Shown piece after piece: positions 44,470 through 56,531 of a stretch of 64,000 bases of DNA. Each line of letters opens with the position of its first letter. The stretch's first letter is position 1. This stretch comes from Macrotis lagotis (Eukaryota; Chordata; Mammalia; Peramelemorphia; Peramelidae). Both the position numbers and the translations under genes were made by a program. Below the pieces are notes generated by a model. That model was given only the letters and a program-made list of their open reading frames with translations, made no database searches and was not told the DNA's origin. The stretch spans positions 372,001 to 436,000 of the forward strand of contig NC_133663.1 in NCBI RefSeq assembly GCF_037893015.1, read 5' to 3'.

Positions 44470-45720
44470 CAGGGTGCTGCCTGTGTGAGTGGAGAGAGGA
44501 GAGATGGAGAGATACTGTGGAGACAGAATCAGCAAGACTTAGAGAATGGACTGCTGGTCAATGGGAAGCATTTGGATAAAAACACACAAAAAAGGGTTAG
44601 TCTAGGACCTTCCACAATAGGACAAAATAAATTTCCAAATGTTCAAGGGACTTATACATAAATAATGGCATCTCTCTAAATCCTGGAGGGCCCTGGAAGA
44701 AGCTGATTAAGAACTCTTAACAAAACAGGGATAGGAGAGATCAGAAAAGACCAAACAATTCTGGTTCCACAAAACTGGAATTCTCTGGCAAGGATCAAGT
44801 CAACAAGGCAAGTAGAAGCTATGAACTGACCACGAAGAATTTTTGCATTGAAAACCTTTGACAAAGATTTTATCACCTTCCTAGAGAATCACCACAAAAG
44901 TAGAGGATCAAAAATTAGGCTCCAAAAAATCAGTAATCAAAGGTTATGAACAATTTTCAAAGGAAAAATTACAAACTACTAAGAGCCACTTGAAAGAACG
45001 CTTCAAATCACTAATCAAAGATATGGCAAAATGAAAAACAATTTAGAAACAAGCAAAGACAACACAAGAAGGGACTCCTCAGAGGGGAGAGGTGGGGGGG
45101 GTGAAATGGTCTGCCTATTGTGGAAAACAATATGGAAGTAGGTGGGAAGAAGTGACAAAAAGTGGCAGAGATCCCATTACTGAGAGTTAAACCCCAAATG
45201 GTCATAGACAGAAACAAGTCCTATATACACACAAAAACATTGAGTTCCATACCTTTTGTGGTAGCAAAGAGCTGGCAACAGCAGGTCCCCATCCTCTGGG
45301 GATCGGCTAACCAAAGAGCAGAAGGTAAAGGCTATGGGCTATCATGATGCTGCAAGAAACAACACAGGAGGGACTCAGAGAAGCCCGGGAAGACTTGTCT
45401 GACCCAGGAGGCATCATAGACTGAGCTAAGCACGAGTCACCATAGCAATGACAGCGACGGACACGGAAAGGACCAACTGTTCAAAAGTGCGCACGGGAGC
45501 AAGCCTGGCCTTGGAGGCGGACAAAAGCATGGCCTTCTTCACTGGTTTGAAGAAATGAGGGCCAGTGGGAAACACTACATACACACAAACATGCATATAT
45601 GCTGTGGGACAGGATCAGGGCCTACCACTCAGTTTGCTCTTTATGAACTGGGTTCATAAAGGGAATACAGATGGGGCAGATATGGAAAGGCATGTCAATT
45701 TTGTTTCGATAGCCTTGGAA
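44470..45720 (+). mobile_element. L1 3'-end, sense, old
   Basis: Order and wording match the L1 3' end: GGTCTGCCTATTGTGGAAAA, ACCTTTTGTGGTAGCAAAGA, CCTCTGGGGATCGGCTAACC, GAGAAGCCCGGGAAGACTTG. Heavily diverged, no frame kept. Confidence 0.55.
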
Positions 45721-45751
45721 TTATCACAAGATAATCTGTAAAATAGCTTCC

Positions 45752-45813
45752 TTCTTTCCTTTTCTCCCTCCCTTTTCCCCTTCCTCTCCTTCCTCCCTCC
45801 CTCCCTTCCTTCC
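45752..45813. repeat. Polypyrimidine tract (CCTT/CTCC)n
   Basis: Unbroken C/T run on the plus strand with imperfect CCTTCCTCCCTC units; purine-rich on the other strand and potentially triplex-forming. Confidence 0.85.
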
Positions 45814-47284
45814 TGATAGTAGGCTGCAAGCTAAATATTGACTACTTATCAGCCAGACTCAGGGTACACTTGGTTGGGGTCTGAATCGAGGTCGACCAAT
45901 TCTGAGTGAAGCATTTAATCTGCTGGGAAATAAGGAGTTTCTGAGGAATTCTGAACTAACAGTGTATGATCAATAACGGACCATAAATGCAAACATTACA
46001 TATGCTGAAGGGGTGCTGGGAGGGTGGTGGGTCTGTGGCAAACCAGAGAGATAGTTCTAAGTCGTATATCCAAGACAAGGCAGACATGGTACAGGTGGCC
46101 TGGCATTCTGCCTGAGAATGGGACTGAGGCGTGAGCCAGCCAGCCTCGCCTCAGGCCTCTTTGCTGAGAGCTCCCTTCCCAGAAAGGAAGATTACTCAAA
46201 GATATGGAAAACCCAGAAGAACAGAGACAGAGCGAGTGTCAGAAAGACAGATCTGTCCATGAGGATTCTGAGCAAAATGCTCCAGCACATCCCAAGACAC
46301 CATCCTTCGGAAACAAGCCAAAGACCACCTGGCAAAAGAAGCTGAGTCAGCAAACTGGTCCATGAGCAAAGCCCTGGCAAACCTGCTGGCCAAACAGGAG
46401 CTAAGTTTGAGAGAACAAAGGGACCTCTGTGGTGTGAGCCCCATGGTGCAACGCCTGGCCATCCAGGCAGGCCAGTGGCCTGACGCTGCCTTCTTAGTCT
46501 CTGGATGGTGACAGCAGAAAGGGCCTGGAATTCTGCTTGTGACTGCCTTTGGGAGTCCAGAGCAGCGAGGGGCTGGCTGTTCCAGGATTCCACAGCAAAG
46601 TCCTTAGTTAAATAAGGAACCCGGGAGGTTGGCCACAGGAGCAATGATAATCATGAGCACTGGGCTTCAAGAAGACACACTCTTGAAAACTTCAAGTCAA
46701 AGGGAGAGGAGACAAGAACTCCAGGGGATGATGTATTTTAAGCCTCAGAGCCTGTGAGCAAGCAGGAGACTGGGAGTGATTTTTTCAATTCAATTAAAAA
46801 ATTTATTAAGTGTAAGACACTGTTCTGAGCCATGGGCATACAGGTCCTGTCCTCAAGCAGCTTACATTTTAGAACACCATTGAAGCAAATACATGGTCTA
46901 CAGAAAATAACACAAAGTATGACCTGAAGGATCCAGAGCAATGAAGCCCATGCCTAGGTTGTCCATGTCCATGAGCGGCAGTGTCATGCGGCTCCTACTG
47001 GAGGGGTCTCCAGTGCCAATATTTGGGGGGAATGGTAGTCCTTACTTTAGAACAATCCCTGCCAGCTGTGGAGACGCAGGAAGACCCCCCCCCCTGCTTC
47101 CCCCAATAGGAGGCTGCTCCAACAGATCAGGTGAGGAGATGAAGGCCTGTCAGGCAACAGGAAAGGGTGTACCAACATTAACATACTGGGGAAAAGGGCC
47201 TGTGTTTGAGGATAATAAAGTAGAACTGATTGGTGGAGATCCACAAACCAAAGCCCAGGGGAGACCAACAGAGGAAACAAAGCT
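45814..47284. other. Intergenic, unassigned, with one old tail repeat
   Basis: 46790-46905 (ATTTATTAAGTGTAAGACAC ... CTCAAGCAGCTTACATTTTA) is an old mammalian-type repeat tail. An 80-codon stop-free plus frame (46272-46511) overlaps an opposite 150-codon frame (46192-46644); neither is recognised. Confidence 0.35.
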
Positions 47285-47602
47285 GATGTTTGTCTTTTAT
47301 TCTTGAAGAAGATCATGACATCAGGGAGGTGATGCCATGGACAAGCACATGAATTGGATTTGAGTGAGGGGGGCTGTGTTAAGTCTCCAGTCTCGCTTTT
47401 CTCTTCTGGGGTCATCCGGATCTAGTGGTCATATGTGAATCAGAACAACTGGAGATGGTACTGAATGCAAGGCAATCAGGATTAAGTGACTTGCCCAAGA
47501 TCACACAGCTAGTGAGCAGCCAAGTGTCTGACGCCGGATTAGAACTCCTGTCTTCCTGACTTCAAGGCTGGTGCTCTATCTACTGGGCCATCTAGCTGGC
47601 CC
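47285..47602 (-). mobile_element. Composite SINE, about 318 bp, reverse orientation
   Basis: Left part GAAGAAGATCATGACATCAG and GAATTGGATTTGAGTGAGGG joins directly to GATTAAGTGACTTGCCCAAG ... CCATCTAGCTGGCCCC, the tRNA-like SINE head in reverse. I recall this joined form as a marsupial repeat in its own right. Confidence 0.65.
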
Positions 47603-48099
47603 CCAAACCAAGGAAATCTCCAGGGGAGGAATAGCACAGAGAACTGGAACTTGGTGGGTCCCCTGGACTCTGGAAGAACCAATTTCCAACAATTCAAGGA
47701 AAGGAAATTGAAGACCCCTGGCTCCTGAAGTGAGAATATATGTACATACCCAAGAGTAGTAGCACCAAGAACTGAGGAACTTGGAGGAGCCCCATGGCAG
47801 GGGAAGATGCTGACTTGCCCACGGTCACCCAGACGTCAATTGTGGGTCTGGCATTTGGACCCAGGTCGCTCCTCAGGTTAGAGCCCAGAAGAACAAAGGT
47901 CAGGGGGCAGCAAAGAAGGCAGAAGTGCAAGGTTGGTGAGTCTAGTCGGAACTGGCAGCGGCACCAATATCTAAGAGCAGGCCCCAAAGAAGAGCTTTGT
48001 GAATGTGCTGGGCTGAATTCCAATTCCAGGCTGGCAAAACTCCAGACTTCTCTCAAAGCTTGGCTTTGGAGCCAATGAGATCACCAGGAACCAGACCCA

Positions 48100-48365
48100 A
48101 TTTGCTCCCCTCATAGGTGATGAATGGGGAGACATTGGCATGGAACCCGGCACAATTATGGTGATGAAAGGGCTGACATCCAGCTCCTGGCAGTCTCCAG
48201 TGGAGAGCCACAAGGATCAGCCTGAGCCCCATTCTGAATGCATTGATCAGGGACTTGGATGGGTAGAGATGGCATGCTTAGCAAAGCTACAAGGCTGAGG
48301 AGGGACAGCTAACAAAATCAGGATCCAAGAAAAGGACCTTTGGACAAAATCTTGAAAAATGCTCT
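48100..48365 (+). mobile_element. L3/CR1-type LINE 3' fragment
   Basis: GATCAGGGACTTGGATGGGT, then GAGATGGCATGCTTAGCAAA and GGGACAGCTAACA recall the L3/CR1 block that codes for FINDLDE...GMLIKFADDTKLGGIAN. Diverged and frameless. Confidence 0.5.
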
Positions 48366-49560
48366 TTATTAAGAACAAAATGTGAAATCTTCATTCCGGA
48401 TTTTAAAAATCGGCTTCCCTGATATCCAATGGGGAAGACAAGAGCCAGATGGCAGTGACTCCCAAGGTCGATGAGTCAGCAGGGTGACCACTGCACAGCT
48501 AAAGCCTTCAGAGCCTGAGAGGGCTATGAGTGGGGTCTGGCTGACCCCAAGGAGGAGTTCCAGGGCCAGTCTGTGGCCAAGGACAAACTGAGGTGTGTTC
48601 CTGAGGTCAGCTGGGGAACAAGAAACCGCGCCATACCGTGATGGACTGGATAAATGGCTACTACTCCTCAACCACAATTTCTTTCAGCACATATCCATCA
48701 GGATGGTAAGATCTTCATCATTTCAGTAAAACCCAGAAAAACCACTCCATAGGCAATTTGGAGAAATAGCTTTCTGCAAAAGAACTGTTCTGAGCATCCT
48801 GCCCCGAATAGCCAAGACTTTTCCTTTTTTCATTTTCACCCAACAATTCCATTTCACAAATGACATGAGAGCTTTGAGGCCTTCCGAATTCCAGGTCCAG
48901 AAACTGAGGAAATTGGTCAAAACCCCCCAGTTCAGGCCTCTCTCCAATTTCTAACGAAGTTCTGACTGAGACATAAGCATCAGCAGAGCCCAGAAGGCAC
49001 CTGTGGACCAGGGCAGCAATTCGGCCTGCTCTCTGACCCGCTGCTGACCCCACAGGGGTAACTCTCCCCCAAAAGTGTGGAATGAACCTATGAGGGAACT
49101 ATGGGGGCCCCAGCTACAGGATGAGCCCTCTGGGTTTTTTTCTCTTGTCAAGAGGTCAACTTATTTTTCCGGGTACTTAGAAAAAAACGTCAGTTGTTGT
49201 TCCTTGGGTAGGTGACCCAATTAGACTTGTCCAAGACTTTCCTGAAAAGGATAGAAGGGTGACAAACACAATACCCAGATCTAACTTCCAAGTCAACAAT
49301 CACAAAGACCTGGAGACTGTCCCTGTCTTGGGGGAGCTTGTCCTCTCCTTGGGGTAACATGGACTAAAATAAGTGACCCTAAAATACCTGCAAAGCAGTT
49401 CAGGGAAACACCACATGGGGGTAGCACGGAGGGAGACTGCAGTGGGTGAAGGGTCAGCTGAATGGAAGAGAAGGATGAGGGGAGAGGAAGGCCAGCCTGG
49501 CCCGCTCCCAAATGGGAGAAAGGCCTTCTGGGGCCTGGGCACCCTGGTGATAAAGGGTGG
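48366..49560. other. Intergenic, unassigned
   Basis: No gene or named repeat seen. Overlapping minus-strand open frames of about 100 codons (48369-48677, 48718-49053) are unrecognised. Confidence 0.3.
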
Positions 49561-49563
49561 TGG

Positions 49564-49566
<3 letters not shown>

Positions 49567-49609
<43 letters not shown>
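49567..49609. repeat. (GT)n microsatellite
   Basis: 43 bp of pure GT dinucleotide. Likely length-variable between individuals. Confidence 0.97.
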
Positions 49610-49612
<3 letters not shown>

Positions 49613-49739
49613 GTGCTCACACATAGGGTGAGGTCTGGGGGAAACCCAAGGACATGCTGAGGCCTATGGGACCACCAGAGGGAAATGCAAAACAGGCTCA
49701 GGAGAGAAATAAAGGGGAATCCCGAGATTAGATGGTCTT

Positions 49740-49970
49740 TTGAGAAGTGAACTTACCAAGAAAGAACTGAGTGAGAAGAGAAGGGGGTCCTTGGAAACGC
49801 ACTCATCCATGGGCGTAGACCGTGGATGAAGGAAGATCCCACCAAGAAGACAAAGAAGCAGTCAAGCAGGTAGGAGAACCAGGAGAGGCCAGGGAGAAGA
49901 GAGCATCCGGAAGGAGAGGAGAGGCTAGCCAGCACCATCAAGAAGGCTGAGGGGTAAGAGAAGGCCAGTG
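49740..49970 (-). mobile_element. L2-type LINE fragment, antisense
   Basis: Minus-strand translation contains LSWFSYLLDCFFVFLVGSS, like the L2 segment WFSSYLSGRSFSV upstream of the reverse-transcriptase box. Same family as the fragment at the left edge. Confidence 0.5.
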
Positions 49971-50206
49971 AGAGGTGACGGGTCTCAGGAGAGGCTGAGA
50001 CACGCCATTCAGCTTCCACGGTGACCTCCCCCCCAGCGCTAACCACCCGCCATCTGGAAGCTGGACTCTCGGTGGGGCGGTGGCCCCAGGGCTGGGTTCC
50101 AGAAGGTCCACAACAGACATCGGCTGCGGGGAGCAGCCGAACACACAATCCACTTTAAAAGACCACACACAAAGGCTGGAGTCCAGTGAGAGAGAATGAA
50201 TTCAGT

Positions 50207-50212
50207 TTTATT
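50207..50212 (-). terminator. DERL2 poly(A) signal
   Basis: AATAAA on the minus strand, about 365 bp past the DERL2 stop. Confidence 0.65.
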
Positions 50213-50576
50213 TTGTCCTCTCTGAATGTCCATGTAACACCGGCTCTTCTACCAAAGAACGGGATGGGGGGAGAGTTCTGCCTAGGCTTTCTCACACAAG
50301 GCAGCTGGCAGCAAGCGTCTCTTCCGTGTTTTTGGCTCCGAGAGATTCCGCGGTCAGTACCAGTGTCCATGATGGTCAAGTGAAGCAACACGGGCAAGCT
50401 GCCGAGAGGGCTCCTGGATTGACCGTGGATGTACCTTTGCATAAAGTGCTTCTGGATTTAAAAACTGGAAAGCAGCCAAGTGTCCCCACTTGGGAAACCA
50501 GAGTAAAAGCATCCCAGAGGAGGCTCCTCGAGTCCATCCTTCCTTCCTTGGCGGCCTGTGCCCTGGCACCGTCCTC

Positions 50577-53500
50577 CTAGCCTCCGAGGCGCTGGCCTTC
50601 GCCCCAGGCAAAGCCTCCTGGGCGCTCTTCAGGTAGGGGGTTGTAATTGGGGTCATCATCCGGTGTATCAAAAATTGCCTTCCTAAAAACAGATAACAGA
50701 GGTATTCTAACTTCCAGCATTTGAACCCTTGAGTCATGGGGAATTGGGAAACGGTTCTGGAAGAGAGCTATGGGAAAGGCTTGGCAAAAAATGGCTATTT
50801 TTAACTTGGAGCACAAGCAAGCAAACATCACAAAAAGCATACTTGGAAAGATCTGGTGGAGTAAACAAAAGGCCAACCAACTGGTCTTTTCTTTGAATGG
50901 GTAGATAAAACCAAGACAACATAGACCTTCCAGACCGACATCCCTCACCCGATTCCCCTAAACCCAACAAAATGAATGATCTCACATGGACAGCCCCGAG
51001 CCCCAGTGCCCCATGATCACGGAACTCTGGGATTTCTGCCAAGCCCTCTGTGGCTGCTGGCCCCCTCCTCCAGCCCTGCTTTCTAATGAGAAGCAGCTCA
51101 CTGTGAGCAAGATCTCCTGGACATCCAACCCTGACTGCTGCTCCAAAGTCAAGAGAATAACAACTCGTTCAACTCCTCAGTTTCTCAACCATTTTCAGAG
51201 GTCACCATAGTACCTAACTTCCCATCCTGGCCCCCCACCCTGGACACTGGCAGCTTTGGCAACCTCCTCCTTCCTTCCTAAACTCTGGCATGCATGAATG
51301 CAACACTGCAGAAGACTGAGGAGGGCAGAGGTGAGCAGGGTGAACCGACACCTCCATAGTCCTGGAAATCATGTCAACAAGCCAATAGGCAGCAGCATTT
51401 TCAACCACCACAATTACCTGGCTGACTCAGAATCATCCTTCAGGCTCCTAAAACCCTTGAGACTTTCCCAAAGGAGTTTTTGTTTAGCCTCACTCCCCTC
51501 ATGCTCCCCCTACCCCAACCTTATACTTGGGATAAATGTTTGTGGATGCATCCACCCATTTCTCCATAATTCAATCCATTTTGTTAGATAAGATTCAAAG
51601 TTTTAGACTTTCACTCTCAAAACCTCTTGGATCTCCTCTATCATGCCATTAATCAACTCTGACCCTCCCATCTTTACCTGACCTGCAGATCTAGGTCTTC
51701 TCAAGACAGTGGTAAAAATGTTGGACAAGTTCTTAACTGACAGCTTGACTCCCATGTCCTAAGGCTTTTAACAAGTCTGGCATAACCACTGGGTTCAAGG
51801 GGGTCATATTGCTAGACACTCATCAAAGAAGGCATTTCCCTAGGAAGCCAAGCCAAGCCAAATCCTCTGGCCTATTCCAGTCTCAATCTTCCTTTCTCAC
51901 CCTTCTTGGATTCTGCAGGACATCTTCCAGGCTCTCCCACCTTTACAACACCCTGGAAAGATGTTTAAAATCAGTCTGCAGAGGCCCCAGGTTTACAACG
52001 ATGTTCAGTGTCACCCTCAACAACTTGTCACACATCCAACTAGACCCTAGTTCAAGGACTCACTATTTCTCACCTAGAGGAGGACCACAGCCTCCTTCCT
52101 AAGGGATCTACCTACCTCAGTCTCCCCACTCTAGTCCTTCCTTTCGTCTCAGGCCTAAGGGAAGAAGGCACTAAGCATTTCTCTGATCTCATTTGATAAA
52201 TCTGGATATAATGTAAACACTTCTGTCTGGTTTTCAAAGTCTCAACCCAAATTTCCAACAAGTAGGACCCACATGTTTATGAACCTTCTTCACAGAACAT
52301 TCCCTGATTTCTGTCCCAAACTACCTCACCCTTATTTTTATTTTTTCTCTTTTTATTTAGGAAGGATACATTTATAAACAGATTTTCTCACTAGAATGTA
52401 TATTCTTTGTGAGCAGAGATTGCTTCTGTCTTTGGGCTTGAGTTGTCTGGGGGACAGTAGGGTCTTATGAAGTCCCTGAGAGATGATTTAGAGCCCAGTT
52501 ATCACCATCCTATCCCCTGTCCCACTTGACCTATTTCAGTGCCTGGAATGCACTCCTTTCTCAGCTCCTCATCCAGGCTTTTTCTACTTCCCAGTTCTCC
52601 GCCACAGTGGTATCACCATCAACATCATCAATGACATTTGCTCCCTAAACTAGTGACTTCAAGGGTGAAGGGGATTCCCAGTAAAAGGCTATCCTTTTGA
52701 CAAGGAGAAATGAAAAGCCTGGCCCAGGGTCTACCAGCCAGCACATGGCCTTTAAGCATATTAACAGGGCTTGGGACATCCTCTGATACTCTGTTGTGAA
52801 TGGTCCCTTTCTCTGATTATCAGACACAGTCTAAATGGAGGCAACCCTGTCCATAAAAAGCCCACAATCTGTTAAGCAAGAATACTCACAAAATAGCAGG
52901 TGTTTTCAGAATTCTTGCTCCCCCTGGCTGATTGGGAAATACATCTTCCAAGAAAAAATAGATGTGTCCAACCGCAATTCCTAGAATCAACCATAAAACA
53001 AGGGACAACAGGAGGGAAAAGATGAAGATTGTGATAGGGCTGTGGGTGCTTTCCCTGCAGCCTTCTGGCAAACATGATTTCAAAGCTTCCGGGAGAAGGT
53101 CAGCCTAAGTCGCTTACCCAGAAGGTCCACAATGATGGAGTTGCCCAGTAACAAGGAAAAACCCATGAGGACCCAGGGCAGAAAGGGGGCCTGGAAGTTG
53201 AGAAGGCCAAAGAAGTTCATGCGAACATATGGATTCCTTCGGCTCCACACATAGACAAGCATGATAGTAAAGGCCTGGCCCAAGAAAACTAAGCTCACAA
53301 ACAAACCAAAAAGCTAGTAGCAGGAATCAAGGAAAATCACCAAAGATGCCAATAATCTGGAAGAAAAGGCAGCTAGCTGGGGACAAGAGAACTTCAGGGG
53401 AGAATCCAGAGCACAGCAATGCTCTGGGGAATGAGAGGAACAGCAGCCGGGCCTGTGCTCAGGAGCTCCCTCAAGGAGTGCTGGGTCAGCCTGGGGAATC

Positions 53501-56500
53501 AGTGGTGCAGACTGGGATTCCTGAGGATCCAGCTGAATTGTCCCCCCCACCCCCATTTCCCACTGTCATCTTTTTCCTCCTGTTGTCATGGCCATACCAC
53601 TAGATTTCAGCCCCAAACAGGAACAAGGGTATCTTGAGGAACTGACTCTCACTGTGATGTCCTCCCAGGTAGTGACTCCCAAGCAGCCTTCTCTCCATGA
53701 TAGTCTTTGTGGTTCTACTCTGAATCTTTTATGATGTAAACACAGCCCAAGGCAGTCCTGGCTTATCTTATAGGCAGCCCAAGAGGTGCTTAGTAATTAC
53801 TCTGAGTCAAAGGAGCCTGAGTGGAAGTTCCCTGACCTCACACCCTTGCATCTAACCCATGCTCAGCTAGGGGAGATCCCAGAAATCGTGGGGGTGTGAG
53901 GGTTGAAGAGACAAAGGACTTCACAACTTCTCAGGGTTCCTTCCAGTTTTGAAGGATACAGTCATTAAGAGTCCCCCAAAAAGGAACATAAATACAAAGT
54001 CTGCTGTCCGGCCTCGAAAAGAGCCTTCCTCGAGCATTCGGCAGTAACGGTATCTGGAGGTGGAGTCAGGAAAAAGAAAAGCATCCAAAAACACAAAGGT
54101 GAGGTACACATGTGTAGAGCTTCACACTGGGCTGCTCTTTGCCTGGATCCTCAAAGACCAAAGCTCCCCTGCCCCATGTGAGTCCAAGGGGACCAACCCA
54201 GTAAGGACAGCTGGGGGCTCTTGCCCAGGCCCTGTTTCCCCAGAGTCTCACTTCTGCTGGTTATCTATTTCCTACTCACTGCTTTTGTCCTGTCTCTTCT
54301 AACTCAAAGACTGTTTCCTTTGGTAGGAAAAACCTAGGGAAATAAGAGACAGCTTAGCCTTTTCTCCAGACCCTTTCCAATTGCTTAGGACAGTCCTGGA
54401 CTGATGAGTCACCTGTTTCCCCCTCAAGACTTTGCTGCTGCTGCTGCTCCAGGTCTGCCTCATTTTACTATTAATTCTGGTTTTCTCTCTATAGCTTCCT
54501 CCTTCCCAAATCCAAGGTGATGGGCTTGGGCATTCACATCCTCAATCTATCCTTCCTGCATTCCGCCTTTGGAGACATCTGTCTAGCTGACTTGCCCAGT
54601 GATCTCACCTATCCCTTTATCGACCCCTTCCTGGCCCCCATTCCTTCCTTCTCTTCCAAGCAAAGATTGGGGGGGGGTCTCCTAATTTCTAACCTGCGAC
54701 TAGGAGTCAGATCCAGAAGACAATGTGGACATTATGAAGGATCTGGCTGCCCTCAGGTTTATTTGGAGCAGAGTTCCAGTCAACATTCTCCCCAACAGTC
54801 ATCAATTCCTCTCAAAAGAGGAATGTGTCTAGTCCTCAACCTCTCATTACCTGTCCTGTTCCTTGGGCTAAAAGCACTTTACAAATATCACTAATCACCC
54901 TATGAGATCAAGGGGGGGGGGGGGATCTGGGGAAAATAAGCATTAAGGGACCCGCTGTGCCCAGAACTGGGCTTTGGGCTTCTATGCTGGATCCTCACAA
55001 CAACTGTGGAAGACATGGCCATTATCTCCATTTTACAGATGAAGAAACTAAGGCTGAGTACTATTTGCTCACAGTCAGAAAGAGTGAGCATTTTTCAAGC
55101 CTTCAGCATTCTATTCAATGCCTCCATCTCATGATCTTAACAACTCTCATATATGGTCCCTCCTCTCCTGAGACACTGCCCTAACCCTAAATGGCCTCCC
55201 ACTCTTACCTGGACCTCTGCCTCAGGTCTCTCCCATTCCAGTCTATCCTCCATTCAGGCACTAAAGGAATCTTCCTAAATGCTGTTTGGCTTTCAAAGCC
55301 TTCATCACTGGCTCCCTGATGCTTTGCCAGTCTCCTGACACTATTCACCACTGGTTTCCTGGTTGTTTCACTACTTCTCATCTCTGGGCAGACTCTCCCT
55401 CTCCTGCCCTAACTACTGACCTTCCTGGCTTCCTTGTGCCTTTAGGAATCCTTTAATTCCAGGGCCTTCCCTCTGCTCTTTATCCTGTCTTTAGTATGTT
55501 GTTCCTATTCGTTTGCACGTAGTGTCCCCCAGGAAGTTGAGCTCCTTGATAGGAACTGGCCTTTGCCTCCTTTCGTACACCCGGGACACAGTGCAGGTGC
55601 TCAGTCAATGTTTACTGACTGGTGGGTGCCATAAATAATGCCAAATAGCAAGCCAACAGCTAGGACCTTGGATTTCTGACAGTCCTCAGCAGTCATCATC
55701 TGATAAAGGATACAAGAAAATCATATTAAATAAAAAATTGAATCCAACTGGTCCAAAGAACAAGAAATTGGTGATTAATCTCCATATCTGTAAAATGAAA
55801 AACAAAACTCAGAATGAAGGATCAGAAGTTTCTTGGGAATGAGTCGGAGGGGGCCCTGCCCCGGGGGGGGGGGGGGGCTCTGCCCCGGGGGGCCTGCCAC
55901 AGAGTGGGCCCTGCCCGGGAAGGGGTCCTGCCCCGGGGGGGGCTCTGCCCCGGGGGGGCCCTGCCCGGGAGGGGGCTCTGCCACAGAGTGGGCCCTGCCC
56001 GGGAGGGGGTCCTGCCCCGGGGGCCCTGCCACAGCCCCGGGACCTCGGGGCTCTCTTCCAGCTCACTTGTGCGCCTCTGCGGGTGGCGCGGCCCGCACCG
56101 CCCGGGCCTCTTAAAGCACCACCGGCCAGGGCCCTCGGCCTCCGGCTTCGGCCCGCTCACTTGGGGTCCTGGGTGTGGGCAGCCCCGGGCCTCTCTCCGG
56201 GGGGCCCGCGCCCCGGCCCGCCCCGGGCCTCTCCGGGGGGCCGCGCCGCCGCCATGGCAACGGGCCGCCCGCTCACCTGGAAGTGCCGGAAGATGAGCTC
56301 GGGGTTGAAGTAGAGCTGGAAGGGCGTGATCAGCTCCAGTTGCTGCGGACAAGAGAGGCGGCTCAGGCGGGCGCCCCCGGCCCGGCCCCCGGCCCCCGCC
56401 CGCCCGGCCCGCCCCGCCCTCCGCGGGCCGCCGCTCACCACGGCGGCCGTGGTCAGGACGCAGGCCGTGGTGTACGCGCGGCTCACGGGCGGGATCTGCA

Positions 56501-56531
56501 GGTACTCCAGCCTCAGGCTCTGGTACGCCAT
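50577..56531 (-). CDS. DERL2: Derlin-2, complete, 7 exons, two of its introns U12-type
   Basis: Derlin-2 is an ER-membrane rhomboid-like pseudoprotease that helps move misfolded glycoproteins to the cytosol for degradation with HRD1/SEL1L and p97. Exons in transcript order: 56439-56531, 56277-56342, 55714-55787, 53960-54053, 53118-53313, 52890-52980, 50577-50682, giving 239 residues, the human length. Visible: [20 protein letters not shown] start; the WR motif in IWRLITNF of the first loop; hydrophobic segments such as [24 protein letters not shown] and [21 protein letters not shown] in the last helix; the C-terminal p97-binding SHP-like box [11 protein letters not shown]. Exon 3 ends TT|GTATCCTTT and exon 4 ends ACT|GTATCCTTC, minor-spliceosome donors; the other introns are ordinary. 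Phases all agree. Divergent from MIS12. Confidence 0.96.
50683..52889. other. DERL2 intron 6, unassigned
   Basis: 2.2 kb. The part 52500-52640 (GTGCCTGGAATGCACTCCTT ... CTCAGCTCCTCATCCAGG) resembles an L2 3' end in plus orientation. The rest is unrecognised. Confidence 0.4.
53314..53959 (-). other. DERL2: U12-type intron 4 of DERL2
   Basis: Minus-strand donor GTATCCTTC fits the U12 consensus RTATCCTTT at 8 of 9 positions. The branch-site candidate TTCCTTGAT fits TTCCTTRAY fully, and its branch A lies 14 bases before the CTACTAG acceptor border, within the usual short U12 spacing. No long polypyrimidine tract is present, as is typical. Confidence 0.8.
54054..55713 (-). other. DERL2: U12-type intron 3 of DERL2
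   Basis: Minus-strand donor GTATCCTTT is a perfect U12 match. The acceptor region reads TTTTTCCTGACTCCACCTCCAG without repair; TTTCCTGAC is an imperfect branch site about 12 bases before the border. The intron splits the leucine codon TT|A of FLYRYCR, and no other GT nearby keeps the frame. An L2 3' end lies inside at 55180-55625. Confidence 0.75.
55180..55625 (+). mobile_element. L2 3'-end in DERL2 intron 3
   Basis: GCCTTCATCACTGGCTCCCT, then CACGTAGTGTCCCCCAGGAA and GTGCTCAGTCAATGTTTACT, the standard L2 tail ending in a tail-like TGACTG. Confidence 0.7.
55850..56040. repeat. GC-rich minisatellite in DERL2 intron 2
   Basis: Built from CTGCCCCGGGGG and CTGCCCGGGAGGGG units with the spacer CCACAGAGTGGGCCCTGCCC, which occurs at about 55907 and 55981, a 73-74 bp higher-order duplication. 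A G15 run starts near 55863. Both strands stay open, giving false proteins full of GRAP/PGQ. Confidence 0.85.
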
